DNA of 64,000 nt from Candidatus Saccharimonadota bacterium (GTDB lineage Bacteria; Patescibacteriota; Saccharimonadia; Saccharimonadales; Saccharimonadaceae), in the NCBI GenBank assembly GCA_017515105.1, contig JAFWHO010000002.1, forward strand, positions 1 to 64,000, in the 5' to 3' direction. The notes beneath the pieces were generated by a model, which was not told the DNA's origin, searched no databases, and worked only from the letters and a program-made list of their open reading frames with translations. Positions within the stretch are counted from its first letter, which is position 1. Every line of letters begins with the position of its first letter. The position numbers and the translations under genes were made by a program. Positions 32,905 to 41,400 of this stretch are shown here, piece after piece.

Positions 32905-33423
32905 ATGAAAAATCAAATAATCACAGATCTTCGTAGCGACAAAATCGTCACTGTCCCCACCGAAACCGTGGAGGGCTACGCTGTTTCCCTGAAATCCGAG
33001 CAAGCCATAAAAGACCTCATGAGACTAAAAGACCGAGGGTTCGACTCTGGTAAAATTTTCACTCTCGTCCCCGAAAGCAAAAACGCGATTTCAAACTACG
33101 CAATCATCCCCGAAGCCGCAAAACCCCTCATCGACCATTATTTCCCTGGCGAACTTACCCTAATTTTACCGAAAAACCCCAATTTCCATAATTTCTACTA
33201 CGACCACTACGACACCATCGGCCTCCGCATCCCCGACCATCCTCTCTTTGCTGAGATCCTTCCAGAGACCGGCCCACTTATTCTAACCTCTGCCAACCCA
33301 AGAGGCGGCACTCCCAAATCCTTCACTGGCCACAAACCATCCACAATTATTGACTTCACTACAGAAACTCCCAAAATCATCCGCCAAGGCAACTTGGAAA
33401 TCCCTGAAATCAAAACCATCTAA
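32905..33423 (+). CDS. tsaC: Sua5/YciO/YrdC threonylcarbamoyl-AMP synthase
   Basis: 172 aa. Makes threonylcarbamoyl-AMP for the t6A37 tRNA modification. Signatures are VTVPTETVEGYAVSL, the RLKDR-like Lys segment, LIDHYFPGELTLIL, IGLRIPDHPLF and LILTSANPRGG. It has the length of TsaC rather than the longer Sua5. It is expressed from a leaderless promoter in a 23-bp divergent spacer with the SpoU methylase; both products act on RNA. Confidence 0.88.
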   Translation: MKNQIITDLRSDKIVTVPTETVEGYAVSLKSEQAIKDLMRLKDRGFDSGKIFTLVPESKNAISNYAIIPEAAKPLIDHYFPGELTLILPKNPNFHNFYYDHYDTIGLRIPDHPLFAEILPETGPLILTSANPRGGTPKSFTGHKPSTIIDFTTETPKIIRQGNLEIPEIKTI

Positions 33424-33461
33424 TCCACCCCCAGCCAAACCTCAAAATAACCCTATAAATA

Positions 33462-33470
33462 TGGTATAAT
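33462..33470 (+). promoter_or_regulatory. Leaderless extended -10 promoter of leuS
   Basis: TGGTATAAT ends 7 nt before the leuS ATG at 33478. There is no Shine-Dalgarno. Confidence 0.65.
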
Positions 33471-33477
33471 ATTACCC

Positions 33478-35784
33478 ATGGAAAGATACGAACCACTCAA
33501 AATAGAACAAAAATGGCAAAAAATATGGGCAGACACTGAAGCATTCAAGGCGACCGAGGAGAAAGACACTCCCAAAATGTTCATCGCCGAGATGTTTCCT
33601 TACCCTTCTGGCGCCGGCCTCCACGTTGGCCACGTGCGAAATTTCACCATCGTAGATGTGCTCGCACGCTTCTACCGCCAGCAAGGCGTTAACGTCCTCC
33701 GCCCATTCGGATACGACACTTTTGGTCTCCCAGCGGAAAATTACGCCATCAAGACCGGCACCGCTCCACAAGATGTCACCAAACAGAACACCGCAAACTT
33801 CCGCAAACAAGCCGAGACTCTCGGCTACGCCATTGATTGGTCTCGTGAAATCAACACCTCTGACCCAGAATACTACAAATGGACCCAGTGGTGCTTCCTT
33901 CAGCTTTTCAAAAAAGGCCTCGCCTACCAAAAAGAATCTTACCAATGGTGGTGCCCTGTTGACCAAACCGTCCTCGCCAACGAGCAGGTCGAGAACGGCC
34001 ACTGTTGGCGCTGCGGCCACGAAGTCGAAAAGAAAAAGATGAAACAGTGGTTCTTCAAAATCACCGAATATGCTGACGAGCTTCTAGACGAGATCGACAA
34101 CCTCAACTGGCCCGAAAAAATCAAAACCATGCAGAAAAACTGGATCGGTCGCTCAGTCGGCGCCGAGATAGATTTCGCTATCGCATCCGGAGACAAAGCT
34201 ACAAGTAGAAAAATAACCGTATTCACAACAAGACCAGACACCATCAAAGGAGCCACCTTCCTAGTCGTCGCCCCAGAATATCAAGATCTAAACTACCTCA
34301 TTAGTGACAATACCAAAGACGAGGTAATGAAGTACAAAAACGACGCGTTAAAGAAATCTGAAATCGAACGCCAAGAAAACAAAGAGAAAACCGGCGTCTT
34401 CACCGGCTCTTACGTCATCAACCCAGCCACCAAGGAAAAAATCCCGGTGTATGTCGCAGACTACGTCCTAGCAGGGTATGGCACCGGCGCCATCATGGCT
34501 GTCCCAGCCTACGACGATCGCGACCGCGAATTTGCCGAAAAATTCAACCTCCCAATCGTTGAAGCAGAATTGATCGACCGCGACCTCTACGGCACACCTA
34601 AGACAACCTACCGCATGCGCGACTGGCTCATTTCACGCCAACGCTATTGGGGTTGCCCAATTCCTATCGCTTACGACAAAGAGGGCAATCCGCACCCAAT
34701 TCCAGAAGACCAACTTCCGGTCGTCCTCCCAGATATTGAGGATTACAAACCAGACGAATCTGGTCGCTCAGCTCTAGCTAAAGCCACCGATTGGCTCAAA
34801 GTCAAAATCCCAGTCACCGACGAGAAGACCGGCGAAACTCATCTAGAAGAAATGACCCGCGAAACCGACACTCTAGACGGCTACGCCTGCTCATCCTGGT
34901 ATCTCTGGCGTTACGCTTCACCGCATGACGAAAAGGCTGCTTGGGACCAAGAAGCTATCAAGTATTGGGAACCAGTCGATATCTACGTTGGTGCCGACCA
35001 CGCCGTTGCTCACCTCTTATACGCTCGCTTCTGGTGCAAATTCTTTGCCGACGAAGGCTACCTACCATTCCGCGAGCCAATCACGAAGCTAATCTATCAC
35101 GGCTACATCAACGCCCCAGACGGCAAAAAGATGAGCAAAAGTAAAGGTAACGTCATCGATCCGCTCGACGTCATCAACGACGGCTACGGCGCCGATACTC
35201 TTCGTACTTACGAAATGTTCATCGGTCCAGTCGAACTTGACGCAGCCTGGAACCCTCGCTCCGTCGGCGGCGTTTACCGCTTCCTAAACCGCTGTTACAC
35301 TTTATGTTTCGACAACAAAACCGAAACAGATAGAGAAAAGAATATTATTATCCGCAATAAAACGATAAAGAAAGTCACCGAAGATATCTTCCATTACAAT
35401 TTCAATACCGCCGTCTCCGCCATGATGGAATACGTCAACGAGCTTTACAAAGAAGGCGCCGCTAAGGAAGATTTAATCGCTCTCGCAAAACTCCTCAAGC
35501 CTTTCGCCCCGCACCTCGCCTCCGAAATGCTTGAACATCTAGACGCCGACGACGAATGGCCGAAGTGGGAAGATAAATATCTCATATCCGACACCGCCGA
35601 GTTAGTTGTCCAAGTCAACGGTAAACTTCGCGCCACCCTCACAATCGACGTAGCCGAGCTCGAAGACGAAAAAGCCATCATCGACAAAGCTCTGGATCTA
35701 CCAAAAATCAAGAAATACACCGAATCCGGCATCAAGAAAACCATCTTCGTCAAGAAAGCCAAACTCGTAAACATCGTAGTCTAA
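33478..35784 (+). CDS. leuS: Leucyl-tRNA synthetase
   Basis: 768 aa. Class I synthetase. HIGH-type motif is in GLHVGHVRNFTIVDV, and the KMSKS motif is in DGKKMSKSKGNV. The CP1 editing domain shows TTRPDTIKG and GYGTGAIMAVPAYDDRD. The zinc-type insertion WCPVDQTV...CWRCG is retained. It is somewhat shorter than the E. coli enzyme (about 860), with a compact C-terminus. The start fits LeuRS N-termini (ERYEPLKIEQKWQK) and lies 7 nt after a -10, so it is leaderless. Confidence 0.97.
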   Translation: MERYEPLKIEQKWQKIWADTEAFKATEEKDTPKMFIAEMFPYPSGAGLHVGHVRNFTIVDVLARFYRQQGVNVLRPFGYDTFGLPAENYAIKTGTAPQDVTKQNTANFRKQAETLGYAIDWSREINTSDPEYYKWTQWCFLQLFKKGLAYQKESYQWWCPVDQTVLANEQVENGHCWRCGHEVEKKKMKQWFFKITEYADELLDEIDNLNWPEKIKTMQKNWIGRSVGAEIDFAIASGDKATSRKITVFTTRPDTIKGATFLVVAPEYQDLNYLISDNTKDEVMKYKNDALKKSEIERQENKEKTGVFTGSYVINPATKEKIPVYVADYVLAGYGTGAIMAVPAYDDRDREFAEKFNLPIVEAELIDRDLYGTPKTTYRMRDWLISRQRYWGCPIPIAYDKEGNPHPIPEDQLPVVLPDIEDYKPDESGRSALAKATDWLKVKIPVTDEKTGETHLEEMTRETDTLDGYACSSWYLWRYASPHDEKAAWDQEAIKYWEPVDIYVGADHAVAHLLYARFWCKFFADEGYLPFREPITKLIYHGYINAPDGKKMSKSKGNVIDPLDVINDGYGADTLRTYEMFIGPVELDAAWNPRSVGGVYRFLNRCYTLCFDNKTETDREKNIIIRNKTIKKVTEDIFHYNFNTAVSAMMEYVNELYKEGAAKEDLIALAKLLKPFAPHLASEMLEHLDADDEWPKWEDKYLISDTAELVVQVNGKLRATLTIDVAELEDEKAIIDKALDLPKIKKYTESGIKKTIFVKKAKLVNIVV

Positions 35785-35794
35785 GCCACAAAAA

Positions 35795-35823
35795 ACTAGC
35801 GCGAATACCATTATTTGCGCTAG
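35795..35823 (-). terminator. Convergent terminator between leuS and the GT4 gene
   Basis: CTAGCGC/GCGCTAG stem with a 14-nt interior that pairs partly. T6 follows only on the minus strand, so it mainly serves the glycosyltransferase gene. Confidence 0.65.
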
Positions 35824-35828
35824 ACCAA

Positions 35829-37091
35829 TTAATCAGACTCGCCCGTGGCAGTATTGTTTTCCCTAAGCAAATGGTTGTAGATATTAGTAAACTTATCTAG
35901 AGTTCTCTCAAAATCATGCTCATGCGCAATCTCAACAGACTTCGCCGCATATTCTTTTTGCAGCTTCGGGTCAGACATAATTTTCACTATCGCATCAGCA
36001 ATCTGCGACACATTACCTGGCTCACAAAGCACTCCATTCTCACCATTAATACAAATCTCCGAAACTGCACCCTTATCTACCGCAATCAAGGGTAATCCCG
36101 AAGCCGCCGCTTCAATTAATACGATTCCCTGAGTCTCAATTTCTGAAGCTGTGGCAAAAACTGACCCAATCTTGTATAGTTCATGAAGATCATTCCCGAG
36201 CACCTTGCCAAGTATCTTAATATGATCATCTTCACCATATTTATGAATCAAACCAGCCTTAGCTACCCCATCACCCACAATAACAAGTTGCATTTTCGGA
36301 ACATTAGACCGCGCTTCATTAAACGCCTCTACCACCAGCCCCACTTTCTTCTCTGGGTCAACTCTCCCTACATACAACACCACTGGAAGATCTTTTGAAA
36401 TCCCATATTTATTATATAGCTCGGCTTTAGCCTTACCGGGCTTGAAGTTAGACAGATCTACCCCATTACTGACCGCCGCAATCGGCACCTTAATCTTCTC
36501 ACCATTTCCAAGTAAAGACCTAATCGCCCGTTCGGTCGGCATCGTCACGAAATCACTTTTACTCTGCCTATTTCGAAAATACGCCGTAAGCACATAGTTG
36601 GCACCCTTTTTGATTGGTCGCGGCATCTTCAGGGGCTCAGTCAAAACCTCCGGTTGATTATGTTCAGTAGTTACAACCGGCACATTGTGCTTTCTAGCAT
36701 AAGAAACCACAGACAGACCAATTGGGTCCGAAATCTGCACATGCACTATATCAGGATGGAAGTCATCAAGCGCCCTCTTCACCTCAATCTGCGGAAACAC
36801 AGAAACCCTAAACCCATTCCGATAAAACAGTCTCGGTACTTTAGCCCCCAAGACCTTCTTTTGCTTTGGCACATCATGAATCTGATCAGGATAAACTTTA
36901 GAATCCACTGATCTAAGATATACAGTCTTCACACCATCAATCATCTCGGTATGATTCTTGCCATTTTGTGACGGCGCAATCACCATCACCTCATGCCCAC
37001 GGCCAGATAAACCAACCGCTAGATTATGAGAGAACATCGCTACCCCATTAATTTGTGGATAATACACCGCTGTTGCAATTACGATTCTCAT
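35829..37091 (-). CDS. GT4-family glycosyltransferase
   Basis: 420 aa, GT-B fold. Signatures are YYPQINGVAMFSHNLAVGL at the N-terminus, HVQISDPIGLSVVSYARKHN, VLYVGRVDPEKKVGLVVEAF, and the EX7E-type donor site ETQGIVLIEAAASGLPLIAV. It resembles glycolipid mannosyl- or glucosyltransferases; donor and acceptor are not predictable. The ATG overlaps the stop of the S41 protease gene (4 nt), so the two are coupled; envelope glycolipid or wall glycan synthesis is inferred. Confidence 0.9.
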   Translation of the reverse strand: MRIVIATAVYYPQINGVAMFSHNLAVGLSGRGHEVMVIAPSQNGKNHTEMIDGVKTVYLRSVDSKVYPDQIHDVPKQKKVLGAKVPRLFYRNGFRVSVFPQIEVKRALDDFHPDIVHVQISDPIGLSVVSYARKHNVPVVTTEHNQPEVLTEPLKMPRPIKKGANYVLTAYFRNRQSKSDFVTMPTERAIRSLLGNGEKIKVPIAAVSNGVDLSNFKPGKAKAELYNKYGISKDLPVVLYVGRVDPEKKVGLVVEAFNEARSNVPKMQLVIVGDGVAKAGLIHKYGEDDHIKILGKVLGNDLHELYKIGSVFATASEIETQGIVLIEAAASGLPLIAVDKGAVSEICINGENGVLCEPGNVSQIADAIVKIMSDPKLQKEYAAKSVEIAHEHDFERTLDKFTNIYNHLLRENNTATGESD

Positions 37092-38293
37092 AGGCTCTTG
37101 GCCTTATCTAGTTGCGGGTCGCGCATCGCATTAATATCTTCATATGAACGCTCGACTTCGACGTCAGGAGTAATTCCCTCTTTATTGATCGAGCGGCCCT
37201 TCGGCGTCTGCCATTCAGCCGTCGTTACTTTAAGCACGGAACCACCAGACAGATTCATTAGCTGCTGCACAACACCCTTACCATACGTCTTCTCACCCAC
37301 AAGCGTAGCTTTCTCGTAATCCTGCAAAGCACCCGCCACAATCTCGCTAGCCGAAGCAGTCGAACCATTCACGAGCACAATCGTCTTCATGTCCTTTAAT
37401 ACAGCTTTACCATGTCTAGCCGAAGTAGTCGTATCTCCAAAATGCTTAGATTTCTGTAAAACCACTGGCTCACCGTCAATCCAAAGGCTAAGTAGATCTT
37501 GCGCCGCAGAAACATACCCACCACCATTGTTGCGAAGATCCAAAATCACCTTCTTTATCCCCTTATTACTAAAATCGTTCGCCATTTTCTGCACCATAGT
37601 ACCAGTATCGTCATCAAATCTCGTTACCGTAATGATAGCGGTCGAACCATCATATTCAACATAAGACGAAACGTTATTAATCTGCTCTCGTTTCATTTTA
37701 TATTCATGCTCCTTGCCATTTCGAACCACAGTCACAGAAACCTCAGTACCAGCCTCACCCCTAACCTTATTCGAAATCTCTTCAGTCGAAAGCGTATAGA
37801 CTTCTTCGCCATCCACTTTATAGATTATGTCACCAGCTAGTATTCCAGCCTTCCTTGCTGGATTATCCGGAAGAGTCCTGAGCACCCTCACATAACCGTC
37901 ACGAAGCCCCATCTCGACCCCAATTCCGCTACCTACATTACCATGCAGATCATCGTAAAAATCAGAAGCTGTCTCCGCGCTCATGTATACGGTGTATGGA
38001 TCTCCAAGAGCGTTGACCAATCCTGATTTCGCCCCCTCAATCACATCCTTTTCTGATATATCACCATTATATGAAATACTAAGTTCGTCATAAACTTCGT
38101 TCAGTGGTGACCAGTCAATCGACGAACTGGAATTAGCTTTTGATGAAGACAAACCAAGATATGGTGCAAAATTACCAAAGACACTGTCAAAATTATACCC
38201 AATTACCAAACCAATCACTAACGCGATCACTGAAAAAATAATAGCGTTACCAAGACTGGTTTTCTTCTCTTTCCATTCCACTTTTTCGCTCAT
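37088..38293 (-). CDS. S41 C-terminal processing protease (CtpA-like)
   Basis: 401 aa. An N-terminal membrane helix (about 15-37) is followed by a PDZ domain (GSGIGVEMGL, GDIIYKVDGEEV) and the protease core, with catalytic Ser in NGSTASASEIVAGAL and Lys in VGEKTYGKGVVQQL. Such proteases process or degrade envelope proteins, including cell-wall hydrolases. Extended -10 TGATATAAT ends 8 nt before the ATG. It sits between the PcsB-like gene and the GT4 gene. Confidence 0.93.
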   Translation of the reverse strand: MSEKVEWKEKKTSLGNAIIFSVIALVIGLVIGYNFDSVFGNFAPYLGLSSSKANSSSSIDWSPLNEVYDELSISYNGDISEKDVIEGAKSGLVNALGDPYTVYMSAETASDFYDDLHGNVGSGIGVEMGLRDGYVRVLRTLPDNPARKAGILAGDIIYKVDGEEVYTLSTEEISNKVRGEAGTEVSVTVVRNGKEHEYKMKREQINNVSSYVEYDGSTAIITVTRFDDDTGTMVQKMANDFSNKGIKKVILDLRNNGGGYVSAAQDLLSLWIDGEPVVLQKSKHFGDTTTSARHGKAVLKDMKTIVLVNGSTASASEIVAGALQDYEKATLVGEKTYGKGVVQQLMNLSGGSVLKVTTAEWQTPKGRSINKEGITPDVEVERSYEDINAMRDPQLDKAKSL

Positions 38294-38352
38294 ACTTATA
38301 CATTATATCACAAAAAAATCAGAGAAAATGCATAAGAATTTATAAGAATGAA

Positions 38353-39519
38353 TTACAAATGAATAAAGTTATACTGCCAAACTTCGCCAGCCGGAATCGT
38401 CCTAGCACCGAAATCACCGTAATGCATACTACCAGAATATAGATAAGTTGCGTAAGCATTGTTGTATTCCGTCACATTAATCGAACCATCAGCATTTACG
38501 CTCTCAACCCAGAATACGTGTCCGTATGGATAACCATCAACTTGACCAATCGTATTAGCCGCCGGCGAATGATCAACTCTGTAACCTGCCGCTCTTGCAC
38601 CGTCATCCCATGAGTAAGCGTTCCCCCAACCAATCGCAACGCCGTAAGCCTCGTAAGCCTTCCATCCTGCATAGCTCACACATTCACAAACATATCCGCC
38701 AATCTTATGCCAACCATAACCATCTTCCCAGTAAGTTAGATACGCGTCTTGCCTGGCCGGACAGTCGCCCTGCCACGGATAAGTATTAGCACCGGTGTAG
38801 GCCGAACCACGATAGAGTTCTGGGTGAGCTTCCTGCTCAGCCTTTTCTGCCTCACGCTGCGCTAACTGCGCCGCCTTCGCTTCCTCAGCATAAGCCTCAG
38901 CGTCATTCTCAAATTTAGCAACTAAATTCTGTTGCTCAGTCCTCTTCGCTACCATAGTTTCCTTGGCTGCTTTCTGCTGAGTCAATAGTTCTTCAACTTC
39001 AGCCTTGTCGGCTTCAAGCTTCTCTTTCGCTTTCTTCACGGTCTCTGCCGTAGCGCTAATTTGCTGCTTCACTACTTCAGCACGAGCAGCCTTCTCAGCT
39101 AAATCAGAAATTGAATTGGCCCCAGCCAAAATCTTAATCGGCTCAGAATCAGATTCGAAATGCATATTAATCAAAAGCTCTGCGAGGGCTTCCTGCTCCT
39201 CCACGAGTTTAGCCTCGGTCTTTTCAATCTGTTTCTTAAGATCATCAATCTCTACCTGAGTCTCTACGATTTCAGCTTCTTTTCCAGCAATTTCAGCGTT
39301 GAGTTCATTAACTCTAGCTTGGTAAGCATTCGCGGAATTAGCCGCCGAAGCAGCATTCTGTCTTGCAGTTTTTTCTTTCTCAACCGCCTCACGACAAGCC
39401 GCAGAATTCTGGCAAGCTTTAGATATAGCTCCAGCGTTATGATACACCGGTATCATACCAATCAACAAAGCTCCCACCAAAGACAAAACAACGATATTTT
39501 TGTTTTTACGTTTTACCAT
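38353..39519 (-). CDS. PcsB-like peptidoglycan hydrolase: coiled coil plus CHAP
   Basis: 388 aa from the ATG at 39519. Signal or membrane segment (NIVVLSLVGALLIGMIPVYH), a long Ala/Glu/Lys coiled coil (residues about 40-225), then a CHAP amidase domain with the candidate nucleophile Cys in YVCECVSYAGW, His in YGHVFWV, and Asn/Glu in NVTEYNNAY. This is the architecture of PcsB/CwlO-type hydrolases controlled by FtsEX, and ftsEX lies directly upstream. The start is set by TGCTATAAT, which ends 6 nt before 39519; the earlier in-frame ATG at 39537 is upstream of this promoter. Confidence 0.9.
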   Translation of the reverse strand: MVKRKNKNIVVLSLVGALLIGMIPVYHNAGAISKACQNSAACREAVEKEKTARQNAASAANSANAYQARVNELNAEIAGKEAEIVETQVEIDDLKKQIEKTEAKLVEEQEALAELLINMHFESDSEPIKILAGANSISDLAEKAARAEVVKQQISATAETVKKAKEKLEADKAEVEELLTQQKAAKETMVAKRTEQQNLVAKFENDAEAYAEEAKAAQLAQREAEKAEQEAHPELYRGSAYTGANTYPWQGDCPARQDAYLTYWEDGYGWHKIGGYVCECVSYAGWKAYEAYGVAIGWGNAYSWDDGARAAGYRVDHSPAANTIGQVDGYPYGHVFWVESVNADGSINVTEYNNAYATYLYSGSMHYGDFGARTIPAGEVWQYNFIHL

Positions 39520-39525
39520 AAGCTT

Positions 39526-39534
39526 ATTATAGCA
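39526..39534 (-). promoter_or_regulatory. Leaderless extended -10 promoter of the CHAP gene
   Basis: TGCTATAAT then AAGCTT then ATG on the minus strand, just past the ftsX stop. It shortens the gene by six codons compared with the longest frame. Confidence 0.65.
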
Positions 39535-39538
39535 CACT

Positions 39539-40579
39539 CTACGCTTTATTCAAGTACTTTGATACCGCTAGTCTCGCCGACAATCGGCCAATCACGACTC
39601 CAAGTACCATAAATACTAGATAGACCAAAATCAATTTGTTAGATTCGAGTACGTCCAAAATCGATGAAACATCAATTCCATACCCAGACAACTTCGGCGC
39701 CATAAACATAAAGCCAAAGAACGAGATGGTCGCTGCAATTACACCAGCAATCAAGCCGCAAATCTCTGCCTCAATCAAAAACGGCCCGCGAATAAAGTTC
39801 TTCTCCGCCCCCACGAGCTTCATCATATAAATCTCTTCGCGCCTGGAGAAAATTGCCATCCTAATAGTCGAGAAAATAATCAGCACCGAAATCACGAGGA
39901 ACACAATCGCAAGAATAAACCCACCAGTCCTTGCAATCCTCGCCCAAGTCGTAATCGTCGCAATCTCCGCCTGATTCACGTCGTAAGTCGGGGCTTTTTC
40001 TTTATCGACAAACAACTTAAATTCTTCGTCTTCCTCAACGATCTTCTTAATACTAGACAAATCATCAACATTGTAAACCTTAATTCGAATCGTCCCCTGC
40101 ATCTTCGAAACCATCATCTTTCGCATATCTTCATCAAGCACGCTAATCACCTCGTCACTACCTTCATTTTCTTTCAGGAACTTCTCGTATTCTTCCTCAG
40201 AATTAGAAGCCTCAACCGATTTCACATTTGGATCACTCGCCACCGTATCTTTCAAAACTTCAAGTTGCTGCGAAGCTACGCCAGGTTTCAAATAAATCGT
40301 AATATCAATCTTATCTTTCATCATTTCCGCAGTATTTGTTAAAATCACACTAGCCACCACGGTGACAAACAAAATAATTAGGGTAATCGACATCACAGCG
40401 GTCGCTGCAGTTGATAGCCAAATATTCCGACCAAAACCCTTAGCACCATATTTCGCAATCCTAGCCTGCGTCCTTAAAGGATGCTTTTTCCTAGTGCGCT
40501 GCATCGTTTTTAGGCTTTTCTTAGCAGTAGTCTTCAATTTTCGATCTTTATTTACCGTTTCTTTTTTCTCTTTTGCCAT
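39539..40579 (-). CDS. ftsX: Cell division protein FtsX
   Basis: 346 aa. Four membrane helices with a large outside loop after the first (IDITIYLKPGVASQQLEVLK) and FtsX/MacB-type helices at the end. A basic N-terminal extension of about 50 residues (DRKLKTTAKKSLKTMQRTRK) precedes the first helix, longer than usual. It pairs with FtsE to gate peptidoglycan hydrolases during division. The ATG is 1 nt after the ftsE stop, with AAGGTGG upstream. Confidence 0.95.
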   Translation of the reverse strand: MAKEKKETVNKDRKLKTTAKKSLKTMQRTRKKHPLRTQARIAKYGAKGFGRNIWLSTAATAVMSITLIILFVTVVASVILTNTAEMMKDKIDITIYLKPGVASQQLEVLKDTVASDPNVKSVEASNSEEEYEKFLKENEGSDEVISVLDEDMRKMMVSKMQGTIRIKVYNVDDLSSIKKIVEEDEEFKLFVDKEKAPTYDVNQAEIATITTWARIARTGGFILAIVFLVISVLIIFSTIRMAIFSRREEIYMMKLVGAEKNFIRGPFLIEAEICGLIAGVIAATISFFGFMFMAPKLSGYGIDVSSILDVLESNKLILVYLVFMVLGVVIGRLSARLAVSKYLNKA

Positions 40580-40580
40580 T

Positions 40581-41342
40581 TTATACCACCTTCTTCTTTA
40601 ATGCATGACCAGGAGTCTGAACCGTACGAACAGGAGTTTTCGGTGCTGGAGTTTCATCCAATTTGTAAATACCATGATTTTTCTGATCGTTCACAATCTT
40701 ACCATCTTTCAAGGTAATCACACGTTTTTGCAAAGTATTCACAATCCCCTCATTGTGGGTAGTTACTAAAATAGTCGTACCGAAATCATTAATTTTCTTG
40801 AGGAGCTGGATAATTTCTTCAGTAGTCAACTTGTCGAGATTAGCAGTAGGCTCGTCTGCAATCAAAATCTTCGGCTGCCTTGCTACCGAACGTGCAATCG
40901 AAACTCTCTGCTGCTGACCACCAGATAGCTGATCTGGGAATTTCTTCGCCTGATCCAACAAATCAACCAACTCAAGCACCTTGGGTACAGTTTTATGAAT
41001 CTCTTTATTGCTCATGCCGGCAATTTCAAGCGCAAAAGCCACGTTTTCGTAAACCGTCCTTCTCGGGAGCAATTTAAAGTCCTGGAAAACCACACCAAGA
41101 CGTCGCCTATAACCAGGTACGTGACGTTTCTTTACATAATCAAGGTCAATCCCACCGATAATTATCTTACCAGAATCCGGATTTTCTTCCTTGGTAATCA
41201 TCTTCATCAAAGTAGATTTACCGGCACCAGATTTACCCACTAAGAATACAAACTCATTCGGCTCAATGTGAAGCGAAACAGAATCAAGCGCTGGAGTATC
41301 ATCTCCAGGATACTTCTTAGTAACTGAATCAAGTAATATCAT
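40581..41342 (-). CDS. ftsE: Cell division ATP-binding protein FtsE
   Basis: 253 aa. ABC ATPase with Walker A VGKSGAGKSTLMKMI, Q-loop GVVFQDFKLLP, signature LSGGQQQRVSIARS, Walker B ILIADEPTANLD and H-loop TTHNEGIV. A C-terminal extension of about 30 residues is lineage-specific. Extended -10 TGTTAAAAT ends 6 nt before the ATG, so it is predicted leaderless. It forms an operon with ftsX. Confidence 0.96.
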   Translation of the reverse strand: MILLDSVTKKYPGDDTPALDSVSLHIEPNEFVFLVGKSGAGKSTLMKMITKEENPDSGKIIIGGIDLDYVKKRHVPGYRRRLGVVFQDFKLLPRRTVYENVAFALEIAGMSNKEIHKTVPKVLELVDLLDQAKKFPDQLSGGQQQRVSIARSVARQPKILIADEPTANLDKLTTEEIIQLLKKINDFGTTILVTTHNEGIVNTLQKRVITLKDGKIVNDQKNHGIYKLDETPAPKTPVRTVQTPGHALKKKVV

Positions 41343-41348
41343 GATGTT

Positions 41349-41357
41349 ATTTTAACA
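41349..41357 (-). promoter_or_regulatory. Leaderless extended -10 promoter of ftsEX
   Basis: TGTTAAAAT then AACATC then ATG on the minus strand. Confidence 0.6.
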
Positions 41358-41400
41358 CAAGTATTATTATTTGCAACAGACGAACCACTAAGAATTAAAA

